Origin: Gammaproteobacteria bacterium
Lineage (GTDB): Bacteria > Pseudomonadota > Gammaproteobacteria > Pseudomonadales > Azotimanducaceae
Length of the DNA stretch: 14,567 bases
Reading direction: 5' to 3'
Assembly: GCA_026706425.1 (NCBI GenBank)
Contig: JAPOYW010000506.1
Span: 1-14,567 of the forward strand
Shown here: one piece after another, positions 7,236 through 14,263 of the stretch
Numbering within the stretch: the first letter of the stretch is position 1
Layout of the letters: the number at the start of each line of letters is the position of its first letter
The notes under the pieces: generated by a model
What the model saw: the letters and a program-made list of their open reading frames with translations, nothing else
What the model was told of the DNA's origin: nothing
Database searches by the model: none
Translations under genes and position numbers: made by a program

Positions 7236-9752
7236 TCAGCTGCCGAAACGATAGCGCAGCTTGATGGCGAGGTTCTCGCCGATGGTTTCATCGACGGTGT
7301 CCGAGAAGAGGTCGCCGAAGCTTCTGTCGTCAATCCCCGACAGCGAGGCACGGTTCTGGTAGACCACGAACAGATCCGACAGCGGTGCGATTTCCCAGCG
7401 GTAACGTAGCTGAAGGCTCATCCGGGAGAGCGAGAAGTCGTCTGTCGCGGCGGGTGTCCTGTCGATGGGCTCGAGGAAATCCGGGGTGTTCGCCATTCGG
7501 TAGAAACGCTGCGCCTCGGCATTGATGGCCACCCACTGAAACGCCATGAGCAGCTGCTGACGGGCGTTGACGAAATAGCTCATTGTGGCAAACGGCGTCA
7601 GACCCTTCGCTTCGAAGGTCGCGAAGACGCCGTTCGCGCGATACAGCAACCAGGCGTCCCGGTCGGAGTAACTTACGGCCAGTGCCATGGTCATGCGGTC
7701 CGTGGGCCGCCAACGCACATTGGCCTCGCTGCGGCGGTAGTAGCCGTGGCCGATCTCCTGGTCCTCGATGCTATGCCGCACCGTGTACGAAAACCGACGC
7801 GCGGAATCCGAGTAGTAGCGGGCTTCCAAGCCACGCACGCTCTCAACCCGATACGTACCGTTGCCGAAACTGCCCCGGTCGTCGTAGCGCTCGGGTTCGT
7901 ACTCGACTTCGAAGCGCACCTGGGTGAGGTTGTGCAGCGTCACCCGGTGGTCGTACGACACCTTGGCGGAAACGGTTTCGCCGTCGGTGTTCCAGCCGCG
8001 ATAGAGCCGGAAGTTGCCCCGGGATTCGCGGAACCGCTCGAGATCCGACTCCGAGATCCACAGGCTGTACGCAGCGCGCCGGTAGTCGTTGCGGCGCAGG
8101 TAGCCCATGTCGCTGATATGGATGGCATCGTCGAACGCGTCGAACGACAGGTAGTGGGATAGACCCTGGCGGGGGGTGTAGCCAAGGTCGAAGATCCCGC
8201 CGATGCCGTCCTGACCCGCGCCGGTGGTATCCGACGCGACGACCTGCCCGGAGACCCTCAGGCGTCCATCCGAACTGGTGAATCGGCCATCGACGGCGTT
8301 GACGTAGGCCTCGCGACGGGCATGCCGCACGGCCGTGGAAAGGAGGCCCAGCGACCGGTAGCCGCCATTGGAATATTCGTACAGAACCCGCACGGCGCCG
8401 AAATCGCGGCCCGCTTCGTGCAGGGTCACCGACTCCGAGGCCCGCACCGCTTCGAACCGCGCCTCGTCCTCCGCGACCCCGAGGAAGCCGTAGCGCAACG
8501 AGCCCTGCTGTCCGGTGGCCTTCACCGCGCCGAGCAGGTCGGCCGGGCGACCGAGGGACGTCCGCGCGAGCGCGAACCCCTCCGGCACCTCCGGGCGCAC
8601 CGCCGGACCGCCGATACGCCGGGTGTGCAGAACCGACAGGCCGCCGGTCATGCGGCCGTTGGTCCTGAAGATCTCCTGTCCCTCCTGGAAGAACGGCCGC
8701 TTCTCCGGGAAGAACGTCTCGTAGTTCGAAAGGTTGATGATCACGTCGTCCGCTTCGACGTTGCCGAAGTCGGGGTTCCAGGTGCTGGTCAACTGGAAGT
8801 TGCTGGACGGACGCCAGAACACGTCGACGCCGGTCCTGCGCGCCGTTTCGTCGCCGAAGCGGTCGTATCCCGCCGAGACGTACGGGATGATCCCGTACTG
8901 CTGTCGCGGGTCCACCTCCGTCAACGCAAGCTGCTGGAACTCCGACATGAACTTCGGCTTGGTCCAGGGCAGCGGCGGCCAGGCATGGTTTTCGTCCAAG
9001 TGGGCGACCTTGCGCTGCGCGAAGATGCCCATCGTCCGGGTGCCGTTTCCCTTGGGCATGTTCACCAGGGACCACGGCACGAAGAACTCGGCGCTCCAGC
9101 CCGTGCCGGTGCGCGCCGTGGCGCCCCACCATGCCCCGTCCCAACTAAAGTCGTACTGGCGGGTCGGAAGGATGGTGCCGTCGGACTTGGCATCGCCCAA
9201 GTTGAGCTGGAACCAGAATCCGTAGCGGCCCTCCCCGGAAGTGTCCAGGGTGAACGAGAAGTAGTCCCGGTTGAGAAACCCCTGGTCGCGCCCGCTCAAG
9301 TACTCGACCAGCGTGTCCGGATCCTGCGTCATCCGCGCCCCGACGTAGAGACCTCGTTCGGTGTAGAAGATCAACACCTCCGTCGGCAGACTCGCAGGCT
9401 CCAGGGTGTCGGGATCGATCAGGCGGAAGTCGCCGTGGGCTTCGAGGCCCTGCCAGGCATCCTCGTCCAGGCGCCCGTCGACGTTCACGCGGACATCGTC
9501 GCGGAGCCTGGTGAGCAGGACGTGGCCGGTGCCGGGGTGGCGGTCGTACGCCGCGAGCTTCGGTTCCTCGGCCTCGACTTCGACCGCGATGGCGACCGGC
9601 TGCAGCGGTTCCGGGCCCGCCTCGTCTGCGGCTTCCGGGTAGACGTCCGCCAGGGCGGTTGAGCTGATGAGGCTGATCGGGCCTAGGAAGGCTGCGCAAA
9701 GGGCCGAAACGGCAACGGCGCAGCGGCGGGTAGGGCCCGGTGGGGGACTCAA
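7236..9752 (-). CDS. DUF5916-type outer-membrane protein with CBM9-like N-terminal domain
   Basis: This is an 838-residue exported protein. The signal peptide is residues 1-35 (RRCAVAVSALCAAF core, cleavage after TALA). A family-9 carbohydrate-binding-like beta-sandwich covers about 88-235 (VNVDGRLDEDAWQGL, FYTERGLYVGARM, TGTGWSAEFFVPWSLV). The DUF5916 hallmark follows: WNPDFGNVEADD and then FFPEKRPFFQEGQEIF (347-362). The remaining roughly 470 residues alternate polar and aromatic residues like beta-barrel strands and end in LAIKLRYRFGS. The family is thought to sit in the outer membrane, sometimes annotated as hydrolase or glycan-binding, but its function is not established. The start is a TTG with no strong Shine-Dalgarno. 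It is retained because it gives a complete signal peptide and no better start codon was seen downstream before it. The downstream VOC gene follows after 13 bases. Confidence 0.85.
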   Translation of the reverse strand: MSPPPGPTRRCAVAVSALCAAFLGPISLISSTALADVYPEAADEAGPEPLQPVAIAVEVEAEEPKLAAYDRHPGTGHVLLTRLRDDVRVNVDGRLDEDAWQGLEAHGDFRLIDPDTLEPASLPTEVLIFYTERGLYVGARMTQDPDTLVEYLSGRDQGFLNRDYFSFTLDTSGEGRYGFWFQLNLGDAKSDGTILPTRQYDFSWDGAWWGATARTGTGWSAEFFVPWSLVNMPKGNGTRTMGIFAQRKVAHLDENHAWPPLPWTKPKFMSEFQQLALTEVDPRQQYGIIPYVSAGYDRFGDETARRTGVDVFWRPSSNFQLTSTWNPDFGNVEADDVIINLSNYETFFPEKRPFFQEGQEIFRTNGRMTGGLSVLHTRRIGGPAVRPEVPEGFALARTSLGRPADLLGAVKATGQQGSLRYGFLGVAEDEARFEAVRASESVTLHEAGRDFGAVRVLYEYSNGGYRSLGLLSTAVRHARREAYVNAVDGRFTSSDGRLRVSGQVVASDTTGAGQDGIGGIFDLGYTPRQGLSHYLSFDAFDDAIHISDMGYLRRNDYRRAAYSLWISESDLERFRESRGNFRLYRGWNTDGETVSAKVSYDHRVTLHNLTQVRFEVEYEPERYDDRGSFGNGTYRVESVRGLEARYYSDSARRFSYTVRHSIEDQEIGHGYYRRSEANVRWRPTDRMTMALAVSYSDRDAWLLYRANGVFATFEAKGLTPFATMSYFVNARQQLLMAFQWVAINAEAQRFYRMANTPDFLEPIDRTPAATDDFSLSRMSLQLRYRWEIAPLSDLFVVYQNRASLSGIDDRSFGDLFSDTVDETIGENLAIKLRYRFGS

Positions 9753-9781
9753 AACGGGATCCGAAGCAACGAAAGCACGCC

Positions 9782-9787
9782 ATCATA
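9782..9787 (-). promoter_or_regulatory. Possible -10 element for the DUF5916 gene
   Basis: TATGAT on the minus strand lies about 30 bases upstream of the TTG start in a locally AT-richer patch. No convincing -35 box is found at 16-18 bases, so support is weak. Confidence 0.25.
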
Positions 9788-9912
9788 CACGTTTTGGCAA
9801 ACCGCTTGGCCGTTGGATCGACGCGCCGCAGGCCTCTTGGCCGAGGGTTCACGGTCGGCCGGCCGTCGGCGCGGCAACGCAAGTACCGGTTTCTCGCGGG
9901 TTGCGGAGCCGC

Positions 9913-9918
9913 TAGAAT
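9913..9918 (+). promoter_or_regulatory. Possible -10 element of the tRNA genes
   Basis: TAGAAT sits 12 bases before the mature 5' end of tRNA-Arg, which would give a leader of about 6 bases. The region expected for -35 (TTTCTC near 9890) matches poorly. Confidence 0.4.
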
Positions 9919-9930
9919 ACGGGCCAGGCC

Positions 9931-10007
9931 GCTCCGATGGCCAAACTGGATAAGGCACCGGCCTACGAAGCCGGGGATTGCAGGTTCGAATCCTGCTCGG
10001 AGCGCCA
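9931..10007 (+). tRNA. tRNA-Arg (anticodon ACG)
   Basis: The cloverleaf folds completely by eye. The acceptor stem GCTCCGA/TCGGAGC has 7 perfect pairs. The D stem is GCC/GGC with loop AAACTGGATAA. The anticodon stem CCGGC/GCCGG has loop CTACGAA. The T stem GCAGG/CCTGC has loop TTCGAAT. Discriminator G and an encoded CCA complete the gene. The anticodon ACG is at 9965-9967; A34 would be converted to inosine to read CGU, CGC and CGA. It lies 42 bases upstream of tRNA-Ser and is probably co-transcribed with it. Confidence 0.97.
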
Positions 10008-10049
10008 GTCAAACGAATCGCACGGCCCGACACGGACTCGCCGGGCCAC

Positions 10050-10140
10050 GGAGAGGTGGCCGAGCGGCTGAAGGCGCTCCCCTGCTAAGGGAGTATGGGT
10101 TGATAGCCCATCGAGGGTTCGAATCCCTCCCTCTCCGCCA
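10050..10140 (+). tRNA. tRNA-Ser (anticodon GCT)
   Basis: This is a class II tRNA of 91 bases. The acceptor stem is GGAGAGG/CCTCTCC. The anticodon stem CTCCC/GGGAG has loop CTGCTAA, with anticodon GCT at 10084-10086. A long variable arm (TATGGGTTGATAGCCCATC) contains a stable stem. The T stem GAGGG/CCCTC has loop TTCGAAT, followed by discriminator G and an encoded CCA. It reads AGC and AGU codons. The accessory region begins directly at its 3' end, a position commonly used by tyrosine integrases. Confidence 0.97.
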
Positions 10141-10200
10141 ACAACTTTTATAAAACAGTGTGTTACGTATATCGTACCCCAATTCGTACCACAAAAGTGA
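10141..10200. other. AT-rich junction behind tRNA-Ser, candidate attachment-site arm
   Basis: This 60-base block has 21 G+C by hand count, in strong contrast to the GC-rich surroundings. It contains the palindrome TTTTATAAAA (10146-10155) and CGTACC twice, 12 bases apart (10173-10178 and 10185-10190). Position and composition fit the flank of an integration site or a scar of a lost element. No integrase gene and no second copy of the tRNA 3' end were found in the window. Confidence 0.45.
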
Positions 10201-11283
10201 AAGGCTTGGGAGCCGAGCCCCCGAAGGCACGTGCATGCGTCGAGAGGACGGGACGGCCGTGGGCGGTTCTGTCCGCCAAGCACGGCCTTCTCTGGCCGAC
10301 CGACACGGTAGCCCCGTACGAAATGACGCTCCGATCGATGTCCGCGCTGCAACGACGGCGATGGGCCGATACCGTGCTCGCTTCGTTAGCCCCGCACCTC
10401 CCCGGCGTCCGTACGATCACCATGCTTGCCGGCACCACGTACCGCCAACTGCTGGTGCCGGAACTGGAAAGGCGCGACATCGAAGTCCTGGTCCCGATGG
10501 AAGGCCTTTCCCAAGGCAGACAACTCCAGTGGCTGGACATTTGCCTGACCCTCGACTGCGCCGACGAACGGACCTCGCGATCCCGCGCACCGCAGCCCGC
10601 GGGCGAACGATTCGATCATCTGCGGCGCTTCTATGACTGCCTCGCGGATCTCGAGGGGCGCCTCGGCGGCACACGAAAGCAGTTGGAACGCTCGATCCAT
10701 CTGTCCTGGCCCGCCCGCGGCGTCTACTTTCTCATGGAGCCCGGCGAGATCAGGTCCGATTCCGGTTCGGGACTCCGCGTCGTCCGCGTGGGCACCCACG
10801 GCTTGAAGCCCGGTGCAAAATCCACCCTTTGGAAGCGTCTGGCGCAGCACCGCAGAACGACCGCGGGCGGAGGCAACCACCGCACGTCGATCTTCAGGCT
10901 CATTATCGGCACCGCGCTCATCGCCCGAGACGGACTCGACTGCCCTTCGTGGAACAACACGGGAAGCGCCCACCAGCGGACGAAGGCTTCGGAATCGCCC
11001 TGCCGTCATCGGCTCCATGCCCTTGCTCTGGCTCGATGTCCCGGACGAACCAGGACACGACAGTCTTCGCGGCTACATCGAACGCAACGCAATCGCCCTG
11101 TTGAGCAATCGGCGCCGACGACCCTTGGACCCTCCGTCCGACGGTTGGCTCGGGCGCTACTGCGACCGGGAGAAGGTGCGAACGTCGGGACTGTGGAACT
11201 CCGACCATGTGGACGAGGAGTACGATCCGGATTTCCTCCAAGCGATGGAGCGTCTTGCGGGGCGGGTGACCGCATGCGTCTGA
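10158..11283 (+). pseudogene. DUF6884-like / GIY-YIG-like nuclease fusion, 5'-truncated and frameshifted
   Basis: Numbering from the first in-frame GTG, residues 23-126 match the core of DUF6884-like proteins: KARACVERTGRPWAVLSAKH, GLLWPTDTVAPYEMTL, TMLAGTTYRQLLVPEL and VPMEGLSQGRQLQWL. The usual N-terminal strand with a CSxxK-type motif is absent and is replaced by sequence from the AT-rich junction. Residues 153-258 look like a GIY-YIG-type domain: RGVYFLMEPGE (GVY), RVVRVGTHGL (in the YIG position), TLWKRLAQHR (arginine helix) and GGGNHRTSIFRLIIGTALI. Sense is lost in this frame near 10994. The homologous continuation resumes one frame over from about 11005 (VIGSMPLLWLDVPDEPGHDS through NAIALLSNRRRR, DPPSDGWLGRYCDREKVRTS, SGLWNSDHV) and stops at 11283. 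A small indel therefore breaks the gene. The two domains are more often separate proteins as I recall, so the fusion itself is unusual. Function unknown; a DNA-directed role is inferred from the fold. Confidence 0.65.
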
Positions 11284-11413
11284 CGCCTGCCGATTCGTCG
11301 CAGCGCGCTTCACCATTTGGTTTTGCCAACTCCCGCAAGCCCGCCTGGTCGCCTTCCCCGAAACCGCTTCCGCGCTGGTGCCTCAAATGGACCAACCGAG
11401 CCACGGAGGCCGT

Positions 11414-11677
11414 ATGAGCGTGCTCTTCGTGACGACCTGTTCGCTGACCAAGGCGGCTGGCGGCACGGGCACGTTCGACCCAGAATCAGTCGTTGCCGCC
11501 ACGGCTCCCCGCCACGCCGAATCATTGGCCGCCAGGCGCGAGGAGGTCCGCGAACTCGTCAAGGGCGCCAACCCGGCAGACTGGCAGGGGGTTCCGCTCA
11601 AGGACCTCGATCCGGTTCGGCGCGTAGTGCACTTCCTTCGGTTCGAACCCAGGGACCGCGTCTACAAGGACCAGTGA
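11414..11677 (+). CDS. Short YaaA/DUF6884-like N-terminal fragment (87 residues)
   Basis: The ATG has a good GGAGG four bases upstream. The protein begins MSVLFVTTCSLTKAAGG, a beta strand ending in a CSxxK-like motif reminiscent of the N-terminus of YaaA/DUF6884-type proteins. A basic helix with SLAARREEVRELVK and the conserved-looking DWQGVPLKDL (to about residue 65) follow. I recall full-length relatives with this N-terminus as several hundred residues long, so the 22-residue tail after KDL (DPVRRVVHFLRFEPRDRVYK and on) is probably junction sequence. This is most likely the 5' part of a truncated gene that is still translatable. It follows the GIY-YIG pseudogene by 130 bases. Family assignment is from motif memory only. 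Confidence 0.5.
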   Translation: MSVLFVTTCSLTKAAGGTGTFDPESVVAATAPRHAESLAARREEVRELVKGANPADWQGVPLKDLDPVRRVVHFLRFEPRDRVYKDQ

Positions 11678-11731
11678 TCGGCGCGACCCGCCGAGCCGGA
11701 CGTTGAACGCGTCCACACCACGTGTAGGGTG

Positions 11732-12544
11732 ATGCATCAAGTCCATCGCCCCGATGCCATGCACCGACTGCCCAACATAGAGTTGCTCGACATCCTAGAA
11801 CCCGCCTACGCACCGTGTGAGGCTTTTCACGGAGCATGCGCGGGCACCGCGACGTGGCTACCCCAGCGCGGCCATGCCCCGCGCGGATTTCTTGGCGCCA
11901 CGGGCAGAGTCGACGACATCGAACTGGTTCTCCTCGTCGCGGAACCGGGCAACCCGCACGCGCACTCGCGCTTCGCGCCCGACCTCCTGCCGCAGAGCAT
12001 GATCGCCCAGGCCGTCGACGACACATACCGCTGTTTCCGCGACGGTGCGGATCTCTTCCACCGCAACATGCGCCACATCCTCGATCTCGCGTTTCCCGGC
12101 CTCGCCCTCGACGATCAGCTTCGACGCGCTTGGATCACCAACACGTACCTTTGCTCAGCGCCTGAGGAGGCTGGAAGCGTCCCCGCCGCGGCCTCGATTG
12201 CGTGCGCCAGCACGTACCTGCAAGCTCAACTCGAACTCCTCGCCAGACGCCCGGTCATCGCTCTGGGTCGCAAGGCATCCGCCCGTGTCAAGCGCCTCCG
12301 TAGCGCGATTCCCGATCTTGCGGACCGCCTGTTCTTCGCCTATGCGGCATCGCCGCCGGGCTGCAACCACCGTGGCGCTTACCCGTCATGGTCTGCGGCG
12401 ACTAAAGGCGCTCAGCAGTACGTCCAATCGTCTCCCCGTTCCGCTTCGCGGCTAGCCATGCCGCATAGGCGTCCGCCACGCCACATCTGCTACCGCGAGG
12501 TGACTGCTTCCGGGACATTCGGCCGGACGATCCCCCGTAGTTGA
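11732..12544 (+). CDS. Uracil-DNA-glycosylase-superfamily-like protein
   Basis: This encodes 270 residues. The order of motifs follows the UDG superfamily. There is a strand with ELVLLVAEPGNP (65-75) in the place of motif A. ITNTYLCSAPEEAG (135-148) corresponds to the central N-rich strand. ACASTYLQAQLELLARRPVI followed by ALGRKASAR is the usual helix-strand before the C-terminal motif. SPPGCNHRGAYPSW (207-220) replaces the HPS-type motif. The catalytic residues of known families are not clearly conserved, so substrate and even activity are uncertain. Homology appears to end at about residue 225; the last 45 residues are basic and unstructured and may be an accidental extension. The start is an ATG after AGGG with tight spacing; another ATG at 11759 is possible. 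The stop is 17 bases from the convergent HhH-GPD gene. Confidence 0.55.
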   Translation: MHQVHRPDAMHRLPNIELLDILEPAYAPCEAFHGACAGTATWLPQRGHAPRGFLGATGRVDDIELVLLVAEPGNPHAHSRFAPDLLPQSMIAQAVDDTYRCFRDGADLFHRNMRHILDLAFPGLALDDQLRRAWITNTYLCSAPEEAGSVPAAASIACASTYLQAQLELLARRPVIALGRKASARVKRLRSAIPDLADRLFFAYAASPPGCNHRGAYPSWSAATKGAQQYVQSSPRSASRLAMPHRRPPRHICYREVTASGTFGRTIPRS

Positions 12545-12561
12545 TCAGGTTCGCCCAAAGC

Positions 12562-13377
12562 TCAAGATGACGGTCCGTTCGATCGGCGATAACAACTCGC
12601 GTGGTCGAACGCACTGACGAACATCGCGATCAAACTCATAACCGCTTCGCGCACTTCGGTCAGAGGGCATCCGCCGCAGTCCGGTCGCGTCGGATGGCAC
12701 CAGACCTGCCCGATCCGCCACGCCGGCCAATCCAGTTCCCCGGGGAACTCAGGGTTCAACCGACGCGCCGCGTGCATCACCTCGTTGTCGGAGTAACCGT
12801 CACTGAGCCCGGCGCGCACGAACACCCGCACCAGGTGCTCATCGGGCTTGACGTCGATCTCCCCTTCCTGGCCCCGGAAACAACCGAAGTCGTCGCGCAG
12901 AATGCGGGTCGCCATCGAGGCGATGCCGGGCCCGATCCCCCGGATCTCCTGGAAGGTCTTCTGCACCGCGGCGGGCGACGAGTCCTTCCAGATCGCCTCC
13001 GCGTCACCCGCGAACCGTCCCGCCACAAGCCGCGCCGCGTCCGACAACGTCTTCGCGCCCTGCTTCGTGCTCCACCTGGGCCGGACCGCAACGCCGTCCA
13101 GCAACATCGCCAGCTCGGCCTCGTTCATGGCGGCCAGCCGTACTGGGTCCAGCAAGCCCCGCCGATCGATCTCCGTCGGAATCCGCCACGCCTTCTCCCA
13201 CGGCATGCCCCGGTCGAAAGCCACCGCGACAAGGAACGCGAATGGGTTTCGCCGCACGAGCGTCTCCGTCTCCTTGTCCAGTGCGCTCCAGTCGGAGTCG
13301 CCCCGCGTCCTGCCGAACTCCTTGAGCCGCTCCACGACCGCACTTGCTTCCATCACGCCCTCGTTTGGTTCCACCAT
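12562..13377 (-). CDS. HhH-GPD base-excision DNA glycosylase (EndoIII-like), incomplete FeS loop
   Basis: This encodes a 271-residue protein; an alternative ATG at 13353 would give 263. The N-terminal helices (PFAFLVAVAFDRGMPWEKAW) are followed by the helix-hairpin-helix IRGIGPGIASMATRIL (145-160) and the GPD region DVKPDEHLVRVFVRAG. Asp179 in DEHLVRV aligns with the catalytic aspartate of endonuclease III (DTHIFRV). The lysine that makes EndoIII a bifunctional lyase is replaced by Gly151, so a monofunctional glycosylase is expected if active. The C-terminal loop CHPTRPDCGGCPLTEVR keeps three cysteines (227, 234, 237) of the C-x6-C-x2-C-x5-C FeS motif; the fourth position is Arg243 (CGC), one transition from TGC (Cys). 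GAGG-type sites precede both possible starts. It is convergent with the UDG-like gene and divergent from the DUF6946-like gene. Confidence 0.8.
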   Translation of the reverse strand: MVEPNEGVMEASAVVERLKEFGRTRGDSDWSALDKETETLVRRNPFAFLVAVAFDRGMPWEKAWRIPTEIDRRGLLDPVRLAAMNEAELAMLLDGVAVRPRWSTKQGAKTLSDAARLVAGRFAGDAEAIWKDSSPAAVQKTFQEIRGIGPGIASMATRILRDDFGCFRGQEGEIDVKPDEHLVRVFVRAGLSDGYSDNEVMHAARRLNPEFPGELDWPAWRIGQVWCHPTRPDCGGCPLTEVREAVMSLIAMFVSAFDHASCYRRSNGPSS

Positions 13378-13488
13378 GGCCCCTCGTCGCCGGGCCATTC
13401 GCCAGTCTAGCCGAACCCCCTCACAATCCCCCGTCGTCGCCTGTAGCGTGACGGGCAGCATGGCCGCTGCCCTTCGCCGATCCTGTCG

Positions 13489-13494
13489 TATATT
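13489..13494 (+). promoter_or_regulatory. Possible -10 element giving a leaderless transcript of the DUF6946-like gene
   Basis: TATATT ends seven bases before the ATG at 13502, so transcription would begin at or next to the A of the start codon. No Shine-Dalgarno sequence is seen in that gap (GCGGGCA), consistent with a leaderless mRNA. The -35 region (near 13466) is poor, so this is tentative. Confidence 0.35.
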
Positions 13495-13501
13495 GCGGGC
13501 A

Positions 13502-14263
13502 ATGACGATCACCAGCTCGCCCGAAGGCTACGTTCACAAAGGTAGCCGTCCGTTGACCAGCGTTGACGACTGGCGCCGCTTCGCTCCGCCGAAACGCGAG
13601 GTCCATTGGAAGGACGGCCGCAGCGCCAAGGAAAGCGCCCGCGCCTGGATGGCCGCCGCCCCTCGCATGCAGCCCGACATTGAGCGGACCATCGCCGCGT
13701 GCCCCGACGTGGGACCGCTGCTTCGGTGGCGCGCCGAGCCCGAAGCCCGAGTCCCGATCGACACGTTCCGCGGCGAGCAACCGAACATCGACGTGCTCCT
13801 CGTCGCCGACGACGAGCGCGGCCCCGTAGTCGTCGTTATCGAGGCCAAGGCCGACGAGACTTTCGGCGACCAGCTCGCCGATCGGTACCGGAGCGCGAAA
13901 GCCGCCCGCGCGTCCAATCCCCGCTCAAAGGCGCTCGACCGGATCGAGGCCCTGCTCGACCGCTTTCGCGTCGACCTGGGGCAACCTCGCGTTCCGCAAC
14001 TTCGCTATCAGCTCTTCACGGCAGTGGCCGCGGCGCTCGCGGAGGCGGAACGCCGCTCGTCGGACCGCGCTCTCTTCGTCGTGCACGAGTTCGTCACGTC
14101 CCTCACTCGCTCCGACCGGCGCGAGCGCAACGCGGCCGACCTCGGCAGGTTTCTTTCGATAGCCCTCCATTCCGACACCTACGTTGGCGACGGCGAAGTC
14201 GCCGGGCCTTTCCACATCCAGGGTCTCTCGCTCTACGTCGGCAAGGCGCGGACGCTGGCCTAG
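13502..14263 (+). CDS. DUF6946-like protein with PD-(D/E)XK nuclease signature
   Basis: This encodes 253 residues. The N-terminal part (SVDDWRRFAPPKREVHWKDG, RSAKESARAWM) and the later RYQLFTAVAAALAEAERRSS with ALFVVHEF resemble proteins labelled DUF6946. The centre reads IDVLLVADDERGPVVVVIEA followed by KADETFGDQL: Asp97, then a hydrophobic strand ending Glu114-Ala-Lys116, which is the D...ExK core of PD-(D/E)XK nucleases; Gln124 could be the following helix residue. No DNA-binding or specificity domain is evident, so a partner may be needed. The open frame extends far upstream in other genes' DNA; this ATG is chosen because homology starts here and the HhH-GPD gene diverges from the same 124-base spacer. 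It is the last and apparently intact gene of the accessory cluster. The link to nuclease activity is inferred from the motif. Confidence 0.68.
   Translation: MTITSSPEGYVHKGSRPLTSVDDWRRFAPPKREVHWKDGRSAKESARAWMAAAPRMQPDIERTIAACPDVGPLLRWRAEPEARVPIDTFRGEQPNIDVLLVADDERGPVVVVIEAKADETFGDQLADRYRSAKAARASNPRSKALDRIEALLDRFRVDLGQPRVPQLRYQLFTAVAAALAEAERRSSDRALFVVHEFVTSLTRSDRRERNAADLGRFLSIALHSDTYVGDGEVAGPFHIQGLSLYVGKARTLA

Noticed and set aside
8322..9662. Plus-strand open frame of 446 codons
   Set aside because: It is opposite the DUF5916 gene, which has clear motifs and a signal peptide; the antisense translation shows only compositional bias.
10158..10200. N-terminus of an integrase gene after the tRNA
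   Set aside because: No tyrosine recombinase motif (R..HxxR..Y) was found in any frame of the following kilobase; the frame leads into the DUF6884-like core.
11274..11417. 47-codon frame with ATG overlapping the upstream stop and ATGA at the next start
   Set aside because: Both overlaps are tempting, but the peptide (MRLTPADSSQRASPF and on) has no recognisable pattern and no good ribosome site. It is simply the continuation of the pre-frameshift frame.
12601..13410. Plus-strand open frame of 269 codons
   Set aside because: It is antisense to the HhH-GPD glycosylase and is proline/arginine-biased nonsense.
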